Shown here one piece after another: positions 44,834 through 54,196 of a stretch of DNA of 64,000 bases. How positions within the stretch are numbered: position 1 is the first letter of the stretch; every line of letters starts with the position of its first letter. The position numbers and the translations under genes are program-made. The DNA is from Anaerobium acetethylicum. GTDB lineage: Bacteria > Bacillota > Clostridia > Lachnospirales > Lachnospiraceae. Under the pieces are notes generated by a model. The model worked only from the letters and a program-made list of their open reading frames with translations, was not told the DNA's origin and searched no databases. The stretch covers positions 1 through 64,000 of the forward strand of contig NZ_FMKA01000001.1 of the NCBI RefSeq assembly GCF_900096945.1, read 5' to 3'.

Positions 44834-45199
44834 CTAGTTATGGTGGCAACCGTGTTCATGTTCCTGGCAGCTGTCACCTGAATCAAGAAGCGAACCTGCA
44901 AGCCAGCTCAGGGTCACGTCCCTGACATCTCCTGCGCATCCGCGGAGAACCTCGATTCCTGAATTGTTCAGAACGTTTACAGCGCCGTCTCCCATGTTTC
45001 CTGCCAACATGAGTTTTACATCCATGGCAGCAAGCACACTTGCGATATTTGATTTGCAGCCGCATCCTGCAGGCGATTCGACGATTTCTTCTGAAATGAT
45101 TTCGCGTCTATCCTGGTCAACTATGAAAACCGTAAAGTATTCGCAGTGGCCGAAATGACTGTCAATCAGGTTCTGTCTTGATGGTAATGCAATTTTCAT
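44834..45199 (-). CDS. NifX/NafY-type dinitrogenase cofactor domain protein
   Basis: 121 residues matching the NifX/NifB-C-terminal fold (MKIALPSRQNLIDSHFGHCEYFTVF, GCGCKSNIASVLAAMDVKLMLAGNMGDGAVNVL), which binds iron-molybdenum-type clusters in the best known members. The tail is Cys/His-rich (CQEHEHGCHHN), a likely metal site. GGAGGAATTATAAA precedes the start on the - strand. No nif genes are in the window; in such anaerobes this family occurs alone and its role is unclear. Confidence 0.88.
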   Translation of the reverse strand: MKIALPSRQNLIDSHFGHCEYFTVFIVDQDRREIISEEIVESPAGCGCKSNIASVLAAMDVKLMLAGNMGDGAVNVLNNSGIEVLRGCAGDVRDVTLSWLAGSLLDSGDSCQEHEHGCHHN

Positions 45200-45426
45200 T
45201 TTATAATTCCTCCATTGAGCATGCGTGCAGGTAACCTTGCGGTTTCCTGTGCAGATTAAATAGTTCTTTTTCTAATATTCTAAGTGCGAAACAGAGATAT
45301 GTCAAATGTATTAGCCGAGACTGAGCAAAGAGGGTTGAAAAAAGACTGCTGTTTACAGCGTCAACAGTAACGAGAAAAGTTGTACCTGATCAATTTAAAA
45401 GTATAAAAGAGAAATGGAGGAAAATT

Positions 45427-46269
45427 ATGATTCAGGATATAGAACCAAGAATATTCAATAACAGTTTCCAGAACAAAAAAGCAGAGCCTCAGGACTTATT
45501 CCTTTCCTACGAAGGAGATACGGTGCTTGTCAGGGAGGAAAAGGATAAACTATGGTATCCGTCATTTTCAGATTTCGAGGCAGAATATCCCCACCTGATA
45601 GACGAGGCCAGATTCCTGTTTACCATAGACAACATCAATTATTTTCTGACAGATGAAAAAGGGCTGGATACGGCAGAAGGATGGGCATACGTAACTACCG
45701 GAAGGTTCAGGACCGAACCAAAATATTGGCGTTCCTTTGCAGGTGCTGTAGGGTGGCAGCTGAACCGCTGGTACAGCAGCCATCGTTTCTGCAGCAAATG
45801 CGGCAAGCCTGTAACACAATCAGAAAAAGAACGGATGCTCTATTGCGAATCCTGCGGATTTCAGGTATATCCGGTCATTTCACCCTGCGTCATCGTGGCT
45901 GTCCATGATGGAGACCGCCTGCTTCTGACCAAGTATGCGGGACGAGAGTATACGAAATATGCCCTGATAGCCGGCTTTGTTGAAATCGGAGAGACCCTGG
46001 AACAGGCCGTAATCAGGGAAGTACAGGAGGAAGCGGGGCTTAAGGTTAAGAACCTGAAGTTTTACAAAAGCCAGCCCTGGCCGTTTACGGATACGATCCT
46101 TGCTGGCTTTTACGCGGAACTTGACGGTGATGATACCATCACGATTCAGGAAGACGAGCTGGCCCTGGGAATCTGGATGAACAGGGAGGATATACCGCCG
46201 GAGGAGCTGAAGATCAGTCTTACCGGTGAGATGATGGAAGCATTCCGGACCGGGCTTTTTCAAAAGTAA
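45427..46269 (+). CDS. nudC: NADH pyrophosphatase NudC
   Basis: A Nudix hydrolase that splits NAD(H) and can remove NAD caps from RNA. 280 residues: an N-terminal domain, a zinc ribbon (Cys122, Cys125 in FCSKCGK, then CESCGF), and the Nudix box GFVEIGETLEQAVIREVQEEAGL, followed by the NudC-type SQPWPF motif, which identifies the subfamily. ATGGAGGAAAATT precedes ATG 45427. Single-gene unit ending in a strong terminator. Confidence 0.93.
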   Translation: MIQDIEPRIFNNSFQNKKAEPQDLFLSYEGDTVLVREEKDKLWYPSFSDFEAEYPHLIDEARFLFTIDNINYFLTDEKGLDTAEGWAYVTTGRFRTEPKYWRSFAGAVGWQLNRWYSSHRFCSKCGKPVTQSEKERMLYCESCGFQVYPVISPCVIVAVHDGDRLLLTKYAGREYTKYALIAGFVEIGETLEQAVIREVQEEAGLKVKNLKFYKSQPWPFTDTILAGFYAELDGDDTITIQEDELALGIWMNREDIPPEELKISLTGEMMEAFRTGLFQK

Positions 46270-46290
46270 AAATATTACCTATTCAGGTAA

Positions 46291-46325
46291 AAAAACACCG
46301 TTCATTTAATGGACGGTGTTTTTTA
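46291..46325 (+). terminator. Terminator of nudC
   Basis: AAAACACCGTTCAT and ATGGACGGTGTTTT (one wobble) with a 3-nt loop, followed by TTT; 21 bp after the stop. Confidence 0.92.
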
Positions 46326-46368
46326 TAATACATATATCAAATGATTTCAAAGGAGGAAACAAATTATT

Positions 46369-47646
46369 ATGAAAAAGAAATTGTTAAGTGTACTTTTAGG
46401 TCTGGTAATGACGACAGGAATGCTCACAGGATGCGGTGGTTCCGGTTCCCAGGATTCTAAGGCAGAGGACGGTAAAACAGTTTTAAAGATGTGGACAATC
46501 GCAACAGAGAGCGATTCATTCCATAATGCATATGTAAAAGCGATCGAGGATTATGAGACAGCTCATCCTGACGTTAAGATTGAAATGGAATCCTTCGAAA
46601 ACCAGTCATATAAGACAAAATTGAAATCAGCAGTAGCAGCAAATGAACTTCCGGATATCTTCTATACATGGGGCGGCGGATTTTCAAAATCATTCGTGGA
46701 ATCCGGAAAGGTTCTTGCTCTTGACGACTATTACGGAGACTACAAGGCAGAACTTCCACAGCAGGCGCTGAACAACGCGACATATGACGGAAAGCTGTAT
46801 GGAACTACCTATACGACTCCGGTTTCCATGATGTTCTACAACAAAGCGATGTTTGAGGAACAGGGACTAAAGGCACCTGAAACATGGGATGAACTGAAAG
46901 CCGTATGCCAGAAGTTCATTGATGCCGGCATCACTCCAATCGGAATGAGCGTAAAAGATACATGGGTGCTCGCAATGACACATGACGCCCTTACTTTGAA
47001 ATCGGCAGGAGCCGAAAAAACTGCAGCGGCCCTCACAAAGGATGGCCAGAGCTACAATGATGCTGATTTCCTGGCATCGGCAGAGAAATTGCAGGAACTC
47101 ATTGATATGGGCGCTTTCACCGACGGAGCAACAGGACTTTCCAATGACGAAGCTGCAGCAACCTTTACCGGTGGAAAGTCAGCAATGTTCATTACTGGAA
47201 GCTGGTTAGGCGGACAGATCTTCAATGATGCTGAAAATGCAGAAAATTATGATGTGGTTCCTGTGCCAGTGTGCAGCGATAATGCAAAAGCAACAGACTT
47301 CATGGGCGGAGCAATCGATACCCTTATGGTAAATGCAGACACCGCAGATCAAGATGCAGCTGCCACAGCGGCTTTTGAGATCGCAAGAAGCGTTTCCAAA
47401 TATGCTTACCTTGACGGAGCCGGAATTGCTGCATGGGCAAAAGATTATGACGACAGCGGAGTAAATGTGCTTACAAAGAAGATTGCCGACTACACAGCAG
47501 ATGCGACATCCTTCACCATATGGTTCGACACGCTGATGGATTCAGAAGATGCAGGAGAATACCTGGCGCTTCTTCAGGAACTGTATTCAGGAAATATCGA
47601 TCCGCAGGGATTTGCAGAGGGAATGGATGCTCAGCTTAGCAAATAA
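46369..47646 (+). CDS. Sugar ABC transporter substrate-binding lipoprotein
   Basis: 425 residues with a lipoprotein signal (lipobox LTGC, Cys22) and a family 1 solute-binding fold: VLKMWTIATESDSF, NELPDIFYTWGGG, MMFYNKAMFEEQGLKAPETWDELKAVCQKF, and TGSWLGGQIF. It would deliver an oligosaccharide to the two permeases downstream. The GH3 enzyme in the same operon suggests a beta-linked gluco- or xylo-oligosaccharide. No ATPase gene is present, so a shared MsmK-type ATPase elsewhere is probable. Confidence 0.9.
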   Translation: MKKKLLSVLLGLVMTTGMLTGCGGSGSQDSKAEDGKTVLKMWTIATESDSFHNAYVKAIEDYETAHPDVKIEMESFENQSYKTKLKSAVAANELPDIFYTWGGGFSKSFVESGKVLALDDYYGDYKAELPQQALNNATYDGKLYGTTYTTPVSMMFYNKAMFEEQGLKAPETWDELKAVCQKFIDAGITPIGMSVKDTWVLAMTHDALTLKSAGAEKTAAALTKDGQSYNDADFLASAEKLQELIDMGAFTDGATGLSNDEAAATFTGGKSAMFITGSWLGGQIFNDAENAENYDVVPVPVCSDNAKATDFMGGAIDTLMVNADTADQDAAATAAFEIARSVSKYAYLDGAGIAAWAKDYDDSGVNVLTKKIADYTADATSFTIWFDTLMDSEDAGEYLALLQELYSGNIDPQGFAEGMDAQLSK

Positions 47647-47671
47647 ATAGTAAACGAAAAAAATAATCAGT

Positions 47672-47695
47672 GAAGCGGATCTCACAATCCGCTTC
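47672..47695 (+). promoter_or_regulatory. Intercistronic hairpin after the binding-protein gene
   Basis: GAAGCGGAT and ATCCGCTTC form a 9-bp stem with a 6-nt loop, without a T-run. Such hairpins commonly stabilise or partly terminate mRNA so that binding protein exceeds permease. Confidence 0.65.
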
Positions 47696-47722
47696 CTGCA
47701 ATCAGTATAAGGAGATGGAGTT

Positions 47723-48604
47723 TTGGACAGAGTAAGAAGAAACAAGGGCGCAATTGTGCTGTTTATGTTACCGGCTACGCTACTCTTTCTGACAATCATA
47801 ATCATCCCGATTTTCATGTCCGGATATTATAGTTTGCTGGATTGGGACGGTATCACAAAAGGGACATTTGTAGGATTGCAGAATTATATTGAACTTTTCA
47901 CAAGCAAATCGGCGGGATTTACAAAGACGCTGGGAAATGCCATTCTGCTGGCGGTACTGTCAGTATTCATCCAGCTGCCTATTTCCCTGGTACTTGCACT
48001 GGTACTTGCGAAGGGAATCAAAAGAGAGCGGTTTTTCGTTTCAGCATTTTTTGTACCAGTACTGATTTCTACAGTTGTAATTGGCCAGCTCTGGACAAAA
48101 ATATACAATCCTGAGTACGGAATCATCAATGTAGTACTGCAGAATCTTGGCCTTGAAAGCTGGTGCAGGACCTGGCTGGGAGACCAGAACACAGCCCTGT
48201 TTGCGGTTTTTGTTCCAATACTCTGGCAATATGTAGGATATCACATGCTGCTCCTCTATGCTGGCATCAAGTCGGTGGACCCTGTGCTCAGGGAAGCTGC
48301 AAAAATCGACGGAGCAACAGAATGGGAAACTTCATGGCATGTGGTAATACCTATGATTAAGCCGGTAATCAGGATGTGTGTCATATTTGCGGTTGTCGGA
48401 TCCCTGAAGGCCTTTGACCTGATCTACGTACTTACAAATGGCGGACCGGCACATGCAAGCGAGGTTCCAAGTACCCTGATGGTCAATATGATCTTTGGAC
48501 GTGGCAGATACGGTTTCGGAAGCGCCATCGCGATCATGATTATATTCCTGTGTTTCTTTTTTGCGATCATGATTAAAAAATTCTTTAAAGTAGAGGAGGA
48601 GTAG
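47723..48604 (+). CDS. Sugar ABC transporter permease (MsmF type)
   Basis: 293 residues from TTG 47723 with GGAGATGGAG upstream. Six membrane helices; the EAA loop is LREAAKIDGATEWETSWHVVIPMIKPV. It belongs to the first permease class (UgpA/MalF-like) of carbohydrate uptake family 1. The second permease starts 4 bp after its stop. Confidence 0.92.
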   Translation: MDRVRRNKGAIVLFMLPATLLFLTIIIIPIFMSGYYSLLDWDGITKGTFVGLQNYIELFTSKSAGFTKTLGNAILLAVLSVFIQLPISLVLALVLAKGIKRERFFVSAFFVPVLISTVVIGQLWTKIYNPEYGIINVVLQNLGLESWCRTWLGDQNTALFAVFVPILWQYVGYHMLLLYAGIKSVDPVLREAAKIDGATEWETSWHVVIPMIKPVIRMCVIFAVVGSLKAFDLIYVLTNGGPAHASEVPSTLMVNMIFGRGRYGFGSAIAIMIIFLCFFFAIMIKKFFKVEEE

Positions 48605-48608
48605 AAGA

Positions 48609-49445
48609 GTGGAAACAGGAAGAAATAAAATAAAAAAAACAGGCATGTATCTGGTTCTGCTGTTCTGGACTGTTGTAAGCCTTTTTCCAATCTACTGGAT
48701 GTTCACATTCTCGCTTAAGAACAACAAGGAGATATTCGGAGAGAATATCATAGGCCTTCCAAAACACTGGCTGTGGTCGAATTACGAGGCAGCATTTACG
48801 GCAGGAAATATGGGCAGCTATTTCGTGAACAGCATCATCGTTACTGGTTTCACGATCGCGCTGACAACCATATTCGCACTGATGGCATCCTATGCCCTGA
48901 CGAGGCTTGTATGGAAAGGAAGGAAGAAGGTCAACAATATTTTCATGCTTGGGCTTACAGTTCCAATCCATGCGGCAATCCTCCCGGTATTCATCATTCT
49001 CAGGAACCTTCATATGACAAATTCCTATCAGGCGCTGATTATCCCGTATGTGGCATTTGCCCTGGCAATGGCGATCATGATTTCCATAAGCTTTCTGCAG
49101 AATATTCCGGCAGAGCTTGAAGAGGCTGCATGCATTGACGGCTGCAGCGTATACGGCATCTTTTTCCGGATTATCTGTCCCCTTATGAAGCCGGCTCTTT
49201 CGACAATCGCGATTTTTACGTTCCTGCAGGCCTGGAATGAATTGATGTTTGCAGTCATTTTTATCAGCGATTCAAAATACAGGACTTTATCAGTAGGCAT
49301 ACAGACCCTATCGGGAGCTTATACCACTGAATGGGGACCGATCGGGGCAGCGCTTGTAATCGCAACGTTCCCGACACTGATCGCATACACCTTCATGAGC
49401 AAAAAAATCCAGGAAAGCCTTATGGCAGGAGCAATTAAAGGATAA
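48609..49445 (+). CDS. Sugar ABC transporter permease (MsmG type)
   Basis: 278 residues from GTG 48609, with GAGGAG 8 nt upstream. Six helices and the EAA loop ELEEAACIDGCSVYGIFFRIICPLMKPAL mark the UgpE/MalG-like partner. The C-terminus SKKIQESLMAGAIKG is the family signature. The glycosidase gene follows 17 bp later. Confidence 0.92.
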   Translation: METGRNKIKKTGMYLVLLFWTVVSLFPIYWMFTFSLKNNKEIFGENIIGLPKHWLWSNYEAAFTAGNMGSYFVNSIIVTGFTIALTTIFALMASYALTRLVWKGRKKVNNIFMLGLTVPIHAAILPVFIILRNLHMTNSYQALIIPYVAFALAMAIMISISFLQNIPAELEEAACIDGCSVYGIFFRIICPLMKPALSTIAIFTFLQAWNELMFAVIFISDSKYRTLSVGIQTLSGAYTTEWGPIGAALVIATFPTLIAYTFMSKKIQESLMAGAIKG

Positions 49446-49462
49446 AGGGAGGATCTTCTATA

Positions 49463-51574
49463 ATGAATTCAGATATGTGTAAAATAAGGGCAAAAGAGCT
49501 TGTCGCATCCATGACTCTTGAGGAGAGGGCAAGCCAGCTCACCTACAACTCGCCGGCCATTGAAAGGCTTGGAATACCAGCCTACAACTGGTGGAACGAA
49601 GCACTTCATGGTGTGGCAAGGGCAGGAACTGCAACCAGCTTTCCCCAGGCTATAGGCCTGGCAGCAATGTTCGATGAAGAATTCATGACAGAGATTGCAG
49701 ATGCTATAGCCACAGAGGGAAGGGCAAAATACAACGAGAGCACAAAGCACGGAGACAGGGACATTTACAAGGGGCTTACTTTCTGGTCACCAAACGTGAA
49801 CATATTCAGGGATCCAAGATGGGGAAGGGGTCATGAAACCTATGGAGAGGACCCTTTCCTGTCAGGAAGGCTGGGAGTTGCGTTTATCAAAGGGCTTCAG
49901 GGTCAGGGAGAGGTGCTGAAGAGTGCTGCATGCGCAAAGCATTTTGCAGTACATAGCGGACCTGAAGATCTGAGGCATGAATTCAATGCGGAAGTGACGG
50001 AGAAAGATCTGAGAGAGACTTATCTTCCTGCCTTTAAAGCATGCGTTCAGGAGGCGGATGTAGAAGCTGTCATGGGAGCCTACAACAGAACAAACGGAGA
50101 GCCCTGCTGCGGAAGTTATATGCTGCTGAGAGATATTCTTCGGGAAGAATGGGGATTTGACGGGCACGTGGTATCGGACTGCTGGGCAATCAAGGATTTT
50201 CATATGTACCACGGCGTAACAGCTACACCCCAGCAGTCTGCTGCACTGGCAATTGATGCCGGATGCGACCTGAACTGCGGAAATATCTACCTCTACATGC
50301 TTCAGGCACTCCAGGAAGGACTGATCACAGAGGAGCATATTACAAGAGCTGCAGAGCGCCTTTTCACAACGAGGTTCAAGCTCGGTCTTTTCGACAGGAC
50401 GGATTTTGATGAGATTCCTTATGAAGCGTTAGAATGCAGGAAGCACCTGGATATGGCAGTAGAGGCGGCGGGAAAAAGCGTGGTCATGCTGAAAAATGAC
50501 GGAATCCTGCCAATCGACAAACAGCAGATCAGAACAATCGGGGTAATTGGACCGAATGCCAACAGCCGCCTTGCCCTCAAAGCGAACTATTACGGGACGG
50601 CGTCGAGATATATCACCATTCTGGAAGGAATCCAGGACGAAGCCGGCGATGATATAAGGGTTCTTTATGCAAAAGGATGCGAGCTGTCAAAAGACCGTAC
50701 AGAACCTCTTGCCATGGCCTATGACAGGGAAATGGAAGCGGTAACGGTTGCTGAACACAGCGATGTCGTTATCCTGTGTCTGGGCCTTGATGAGACCCTT
50801 GAGGGAGAAGAGTTAGATGAAGGAAACAACTGCGGTTCAGGCGACAAAAAAGACCTTGAACTGCCGGAAGTACAGAGGCAGCTTCTTGAACGAATAACGG
50901 AAACCGGAAAACCTGTCATCATTTGCCTGATGGCAGGAAGCGCAATCAACCTGAGCTTTTCACAGGAACATAACAGCGCCATTCTGCAGGCATGGTATCC
51001 AGGTGCCCGGGGCGGAAAAGCTGTTGCGGATATCCTGTTTGGAAAAACATCCCCTTCAGGAAAGCTTCCTGTAACATTCTATCGCACAGTCGAGGATCTT
51101 CCCGGTTTTACAGACTACTCCATGAAGAACAGAACCTACAGGTATTATGAGGGAACCCCTCTCTATCCGTTTGGATATGGTCTGACCTACGGAGACATAT
51201 CCTGTACAAAAGCGGAAATCAAGGGCAGCGTCAGCATGGAAAAGGATCTGGAGGCAGAGGTTACTGTCCATAACGCAGGAAACAGGGATACAGAAGATGT
51301 GATTCAGCTCTATCTGAAAAATACCGATTCCGATCTTGCGGTAAGGAATGTAAGTTTATGCGGATTCAGCCGGGTAAAAGTAAAAGCCGGAGAAACAGTC
51401 ACGAAAACTTTAAAGGTGCCATTTGGTGCATTTAAGGTGTATAATGATAAGGGAGAACAGGTTTTGGATGGAAGGCATTTCATCCTGTATGCCGGGACTT
51501 CCCAGCCTGATGAGAGAAGTACAGAACTGACTGGAAAATCATGCATACAGGTTGAAATAGAACTTTTAGGGTAA
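49463..51574 (+). CDS. GH3 beta-glycosidase (beta-xylosidase/beta-glucosidase type)
   Basis: 703 residues without a signal peptide, so intracellular. The GH3 N-terminal barrel has YNWWNEALHGVARAG, DPRWGRGHETYGEDPFL, KHFAVHSGPE and the nucleophile Asp239 in VVSDCWAI. The GH3 C-terminal domain follows, with an FnIII-like domain at the end. NWWNEALHGVAR is typical of BxlB-type xylosidases, so xylo-oligosaccharide cleavage is favoured but not proven. It would split the sugar brought in by the adjacent ABC transporter. Its stop TAA lies inside an element family I short copy. Confidence 0.9.
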   Translation: MNSDMCKIRAKELVASMTLEERASQLTYNSPAIERLGIPAYNWWNEALHGVARAGTATSFPQAIGLAAMFDEEFMTEIADAIATEGRAKYNESTKHGDRDIYKGLTFWSPNVNIFRDPRWGRGHETYGEDPFLSGRLGVAFIKGLQGQGEVLKSAACAKHFAVHSGPEDLRHEFNAEVTEKDLRETYLPAFKACVQEADVEAVMGAYNRTNGEPCCGSYMLLRDILREEWGFDGHVVSDCWAIKDFHMYHGVTATPQQSAALAIDAGCDLNCGNIYLYMLQALQEGLITEEHITRAAERLFTTRFKLGLFDRTDFDEIPYEALECRKHLDMAVEAAGKSVVMLKNDGILPIDKQQIRTIGVIGPNANSRLALKANYYGTASRYITILEGIQDEAGDDIRVLYAKGCELSKDRTEPLAMAYDREMEAVTVAEHSDVVILCLGLDETLEGEELDEGNNCGSGDKKDLELPEVQRQLLERITETGKPVIICLMAGSAINLSFSQEHNSAILQAWYPGARGGKAVADILFGKTSPSGKLPVTFYRTVEDLPGFTDYSMKNRTYRYYEGTPLYPFGYGLTYGDISCTKAEIKGSVSMEKDLEAEVTVHNAGNRDTEDVIQLYLKNTDSDLAVRNVSLCGFSRVKVKAGETVTKTLKVPFGAFKVYNDKGEQVLDGRHFILYAGTSQPDERSTELTGKSCIQVEIELLG

Positions 51575-51611
51575 CTGTTCAGATCCCTGGGACGCAGTCC
51601 TGAATAGTTAC
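51571..51611 (+). mobile_element. Short (41-bp) element family I form
   Basis: GTAACTGTTCAG and CTGAATAGTTAC as inverted ends around 17 bp (ATCCCTGGGACGCAGTC); the internal body is absent. The GH3 stop codon (51572-51574) is formed by its first bases. No target duplication was found. Confidence 0.75.
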
Positions 51612-51665
51612 ATTAAGAGAAACTGATCAGAAGATTTGAACAATAAGGAGCAGGCAGATTAAACT

Positions 51666-53429
51666 ATGAAAAAAATGGCAAAAATCAAAACATGGTTCAT
51701 ATCGAAGAAACTGAAGCAGAAGATTCGATATCTGTTTGCTTTTATTATTGTCGCTTATTTTCTGATTTTTGCACTCATATATGAATTTGTCATTAAAGAC
51801 AGCCTGCAGGAAAATATCAGTAAAAGCAATTATAATACCCTGATTTCCATTGGAAACGGCCTCACCGGCGAATTTCAGAATATCGGTACCATGGGACGGC
51901 TTATCATGAGCAGCCAGGAGGTCATCGACTATCTGAAAAGCGACCAGGGGGCTGATTCTGTGAGTGCCTATAATGCAGTTACCTCTATATACTACACTGC
52001 CACCTCTTTTGATAATATCTCTTCGATTTATGTGTTCAAGGATAACGGAGAGTATATAAAGATTTCGAACGGGATTACCACAGTCTATAAGGGCGTCATG
52101 GAGGATCCGGACTGGTATGGTCCTGTTGAAAAAAAATCAGGTGCAAATCTGGTCATGGTGGATGGAAACGGAGCCTTTTCCCAGGCATCGGGGGAATCGG
52201 TCCTATCTTTCGTCAGGGTATTCAATGACATCCAGACACAGAAACCGATCGGGAAGCTGGTAATCAACTGCTCCCTGAACATGCTTCGGGATACCTGGCG
52301 CGAAATGGCGGGCGATGGCAAGAAGTTTGCCTATTTCCATAAAAAAGACCAGCTGCTCTGCGGTGATGCTGAATTTGAAGAGATGGAACTAAATGTGGCA
52401 GACAGTGGCGATAATCCCCGGAATATGCGCAGCGGGGCGGGAAGCTTCACCTATTATTATGCCATACCAGGCACCCCTCTGGCAGTGGCTGAACACGAAC
52501 AGATCCGCTATACAGAGTATATTTCCACGCAGATTCTGGTAATTGCCATGCTTATCGTTCTGGTGACGGCAGCAAGCTTTTTTACAATAAGCTGGTTCAT
52601 TAACAGATTTATTACAAGGCCGGTTGAAAGCCTGGTGGGTTCTATGGAGGAAGTCAAAAGCGGCTGGCTGAAACGGGTAAGCATGAAACTGCCTGATGAT
52701 GAGATCGGCAGGCTGAAGAACAGCTACAATGATATGCTGGTGGAAATCAACAGCCTGATCGAGGAACTTCTGGAGAAGGAGAAGACCATGCAGAAGGCTG
52801 AGCTGGAAGCACTGCAGGAACAGATCAAGCCTCACTTTCTGTACAATACCCTGGATACCATAGCCTATCTGGCGCTGGAAAACCCCAGGGAAGAGGTCTA
52901 TGATTCCATTGAGACGCTGGGAAATTTCTACCGGAAATTTTTAAGTAAGGGAAGCAGGGAAATTTCGCTCCGGGACGAGGTTGAAATCGTCAGGGATTAT
53001 CTGAAGCTTCAGAAACTGAGGTATGAAGATATTTTTGAAGACGAATACGATATTCAGGAGAGTCTTCTGGATATGAAAATACCAAAGCTTATCCTGCAGC
53101 CTCTTGTGGAAAATTCCCTGTACCACGGAATTCGGCCCAAAGGGGAAAAATGCCTGATCAGGATTTCGGCTTACGAGAAAGATGACGAAATACTCATAAA
53201 GGTGTATGACACCGGAATCGGAATGGCGCAGAGCAGGATAGATGCTTTTATGAAAGGCGACAGCAAGAGCTACGGACTCCGCAAGACCATTGAAAGGATC
53301 CGGTGCTATTACGGCAGGGAAGATGTATATGAAATCAGGAGCCAGGAAGGGTATTACTGTGAAGTAACTATCAAAATACCTTCTGGCGGGGAGGCGGAAA
53401 CCTATGTACAGAGTCATGATCATAGATGA
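51666..53429 (+). CDS. YesM-type sensor histidine kinase
   Basis: 587 residues: membrane helix at about 17-40, an extracellular sensor domain (about 45-285), second helix at about 285-310, HAMP, then the His_kinase domain with His390 in QIKPHFLYNTLDTIAYLA and a HATPase with PLVENSLYHGI and DTGIGM. It phosphorylates the AraC-type regulator that overlaps it. Likely senses the sugar handled by the upstream transporter. AATAAGGAGCAGG precedes ATG 51666. Confidence 0.92.
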   Translation: MKKMAKIKTWFISKKLKQKIRYLFAFIIVAYFLIFALIYEFVIKDSLQENISKSNYNTLISIGNGLTGEFQNIGTMGRLIMSSQEVIDYLKSDQGADSVSAYNAVTSIYYTATSFDNISSIYVFKDNGEYIKISNGITTVYKGVMEDPDWYGPVEKKSGANLVMVDGNGAFSQASGESVLSFVRVFNDIQTQKPIGKLVINCSLNMLRDTWREMAGDGKKFAYFHKKDQLLCGDAEFEEMELNVADSGDNPRNMRSGAGSFTYYYAIPGTPLAVAEHEQIRYTEYISTQILVIAMLIVLVTAASFFTISWFINRFITRPVESLVGSMEEVKSGWLKRVSMKLPDDEIGRLKNSYNDMLVEINSLIEELLEKEKTMQKAELEALQEQIKPHFLYNTLDTIAYLALENPREEVYDSIETLGNFYRKFLSKGSREISLRDEVEIVRDYLKLQKLRYEDIFEDEYDIQESLLDMKIPKLILQPLVENSLYHGIRPKGEKCLIRISAYEKDDEILIKVYDTGIGMAQSRIDAFMKGDSKSYGLRKTIERIRCYYGREDVYEIRSQEGYYCEVTIKIPSGGEAETYVQSHDHR

Positions 53430-54165
53430 TGAGCGGGCATTGCGCAGCCTGCTGAAGAAAACCATCGACTGGGAAGAATTGTCTCTTGAAGTTGTCGGAG
53501 AGGCTGCAAGCGGGATAGAAGCCATCAATATCATAGATGAAATAAGGCCGGATATCGTATTTGTCGATATCCGTATGCCGTTTATGGATGGAATCGAATT
53601 CTCAAAGCTTGCCATACAGAGATATCCAAAACTGAAGATTATCGTGCTGACAGCCTTCGATGACTTCACGTATGCCAGGGAATGCATCGGGATAGGAGTT
53701 GCGGATTATCTTCTTAAGCCTATTGTAAGGACCGATATCCAGCAGTCACTGAAGAAAATCCTTGCTCAGCTGGAACAGGAGAAAGGCCAGGATAAGAACG
53801 AAGACACGGAAGACGGGAAGGACCTCAGGATGAAATCTATAAAGGAATACATAGAGGGGCATTTTGATGATCCGGAATTGAACCTGAAGTCAGTGGCAGA
53901 CAACTTTGGCTTCAACTCCAGCTATTTCAGCCGGAAATTCAAGGAGGAGATCGGACGCAGCTTCATCGACTACCTGACATCCTACAGAATGGAAAAGGCC
54001 TGCAGGTATGCCAGCCGGGGAGAGCTTATGTATATAACGGCAAAGCTGGTGGGGATACCGGATCCAAACTACTTCGGGAAGTGCTTTAAAAAATATTATG
54101 ATGTTTCGTACTCTGATTTTATGAAGGGTGAACGAAGTGCGAAAAAAACCACGGTCTCTGATTAA
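53404..54165 (+). CDS. Compact YesN-type response regulator (REC + AraC HTH)
   Basis: 253 residues, shorter than the usual YesN. The receiver domain has DD near 8-9, phospho-acceptor Asp55 (FVDIRMP) and Lys in LLKPI. The AraC helix-turn-helix (about 155-245) has FGFNSSYFSRKFKEEIGRSF and VGIPDPNYFGKCFKKYYDVS. The long linker found in many YesN proteins is almost absent. The start overlaps the end of the kinase gene by 26 bp, with GGGGAGG before it. It probably controls the upstream sugar operon. Confidence 0.92.
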   Translation: MYRVMIIDDERALRSLLKKTIDWEELSLEVVGEAASGIEAINIIDEIRPDIVFVDIRMPFMDGIEFSKLAIQRYPKLKIIVLTAFDDFTYARECIGIGVADYLLKPIVRTDIQQSLKKILAQLEQEKGQDKNEDTEDGKDLRMKSIKEYIEGHFDDPELNLKSVADNFGFNSSYFSRKFKEEIGRSFIDYLTSYRMEKACRYASRGELMYITAKLVGIPDPNYFGKCFKKYYDVSYSDFMKGERSAKKTTVSD

Positions 54166-54196
54166 GAGAAGAAAGCAAACGACGGAGGTGTAAAAA

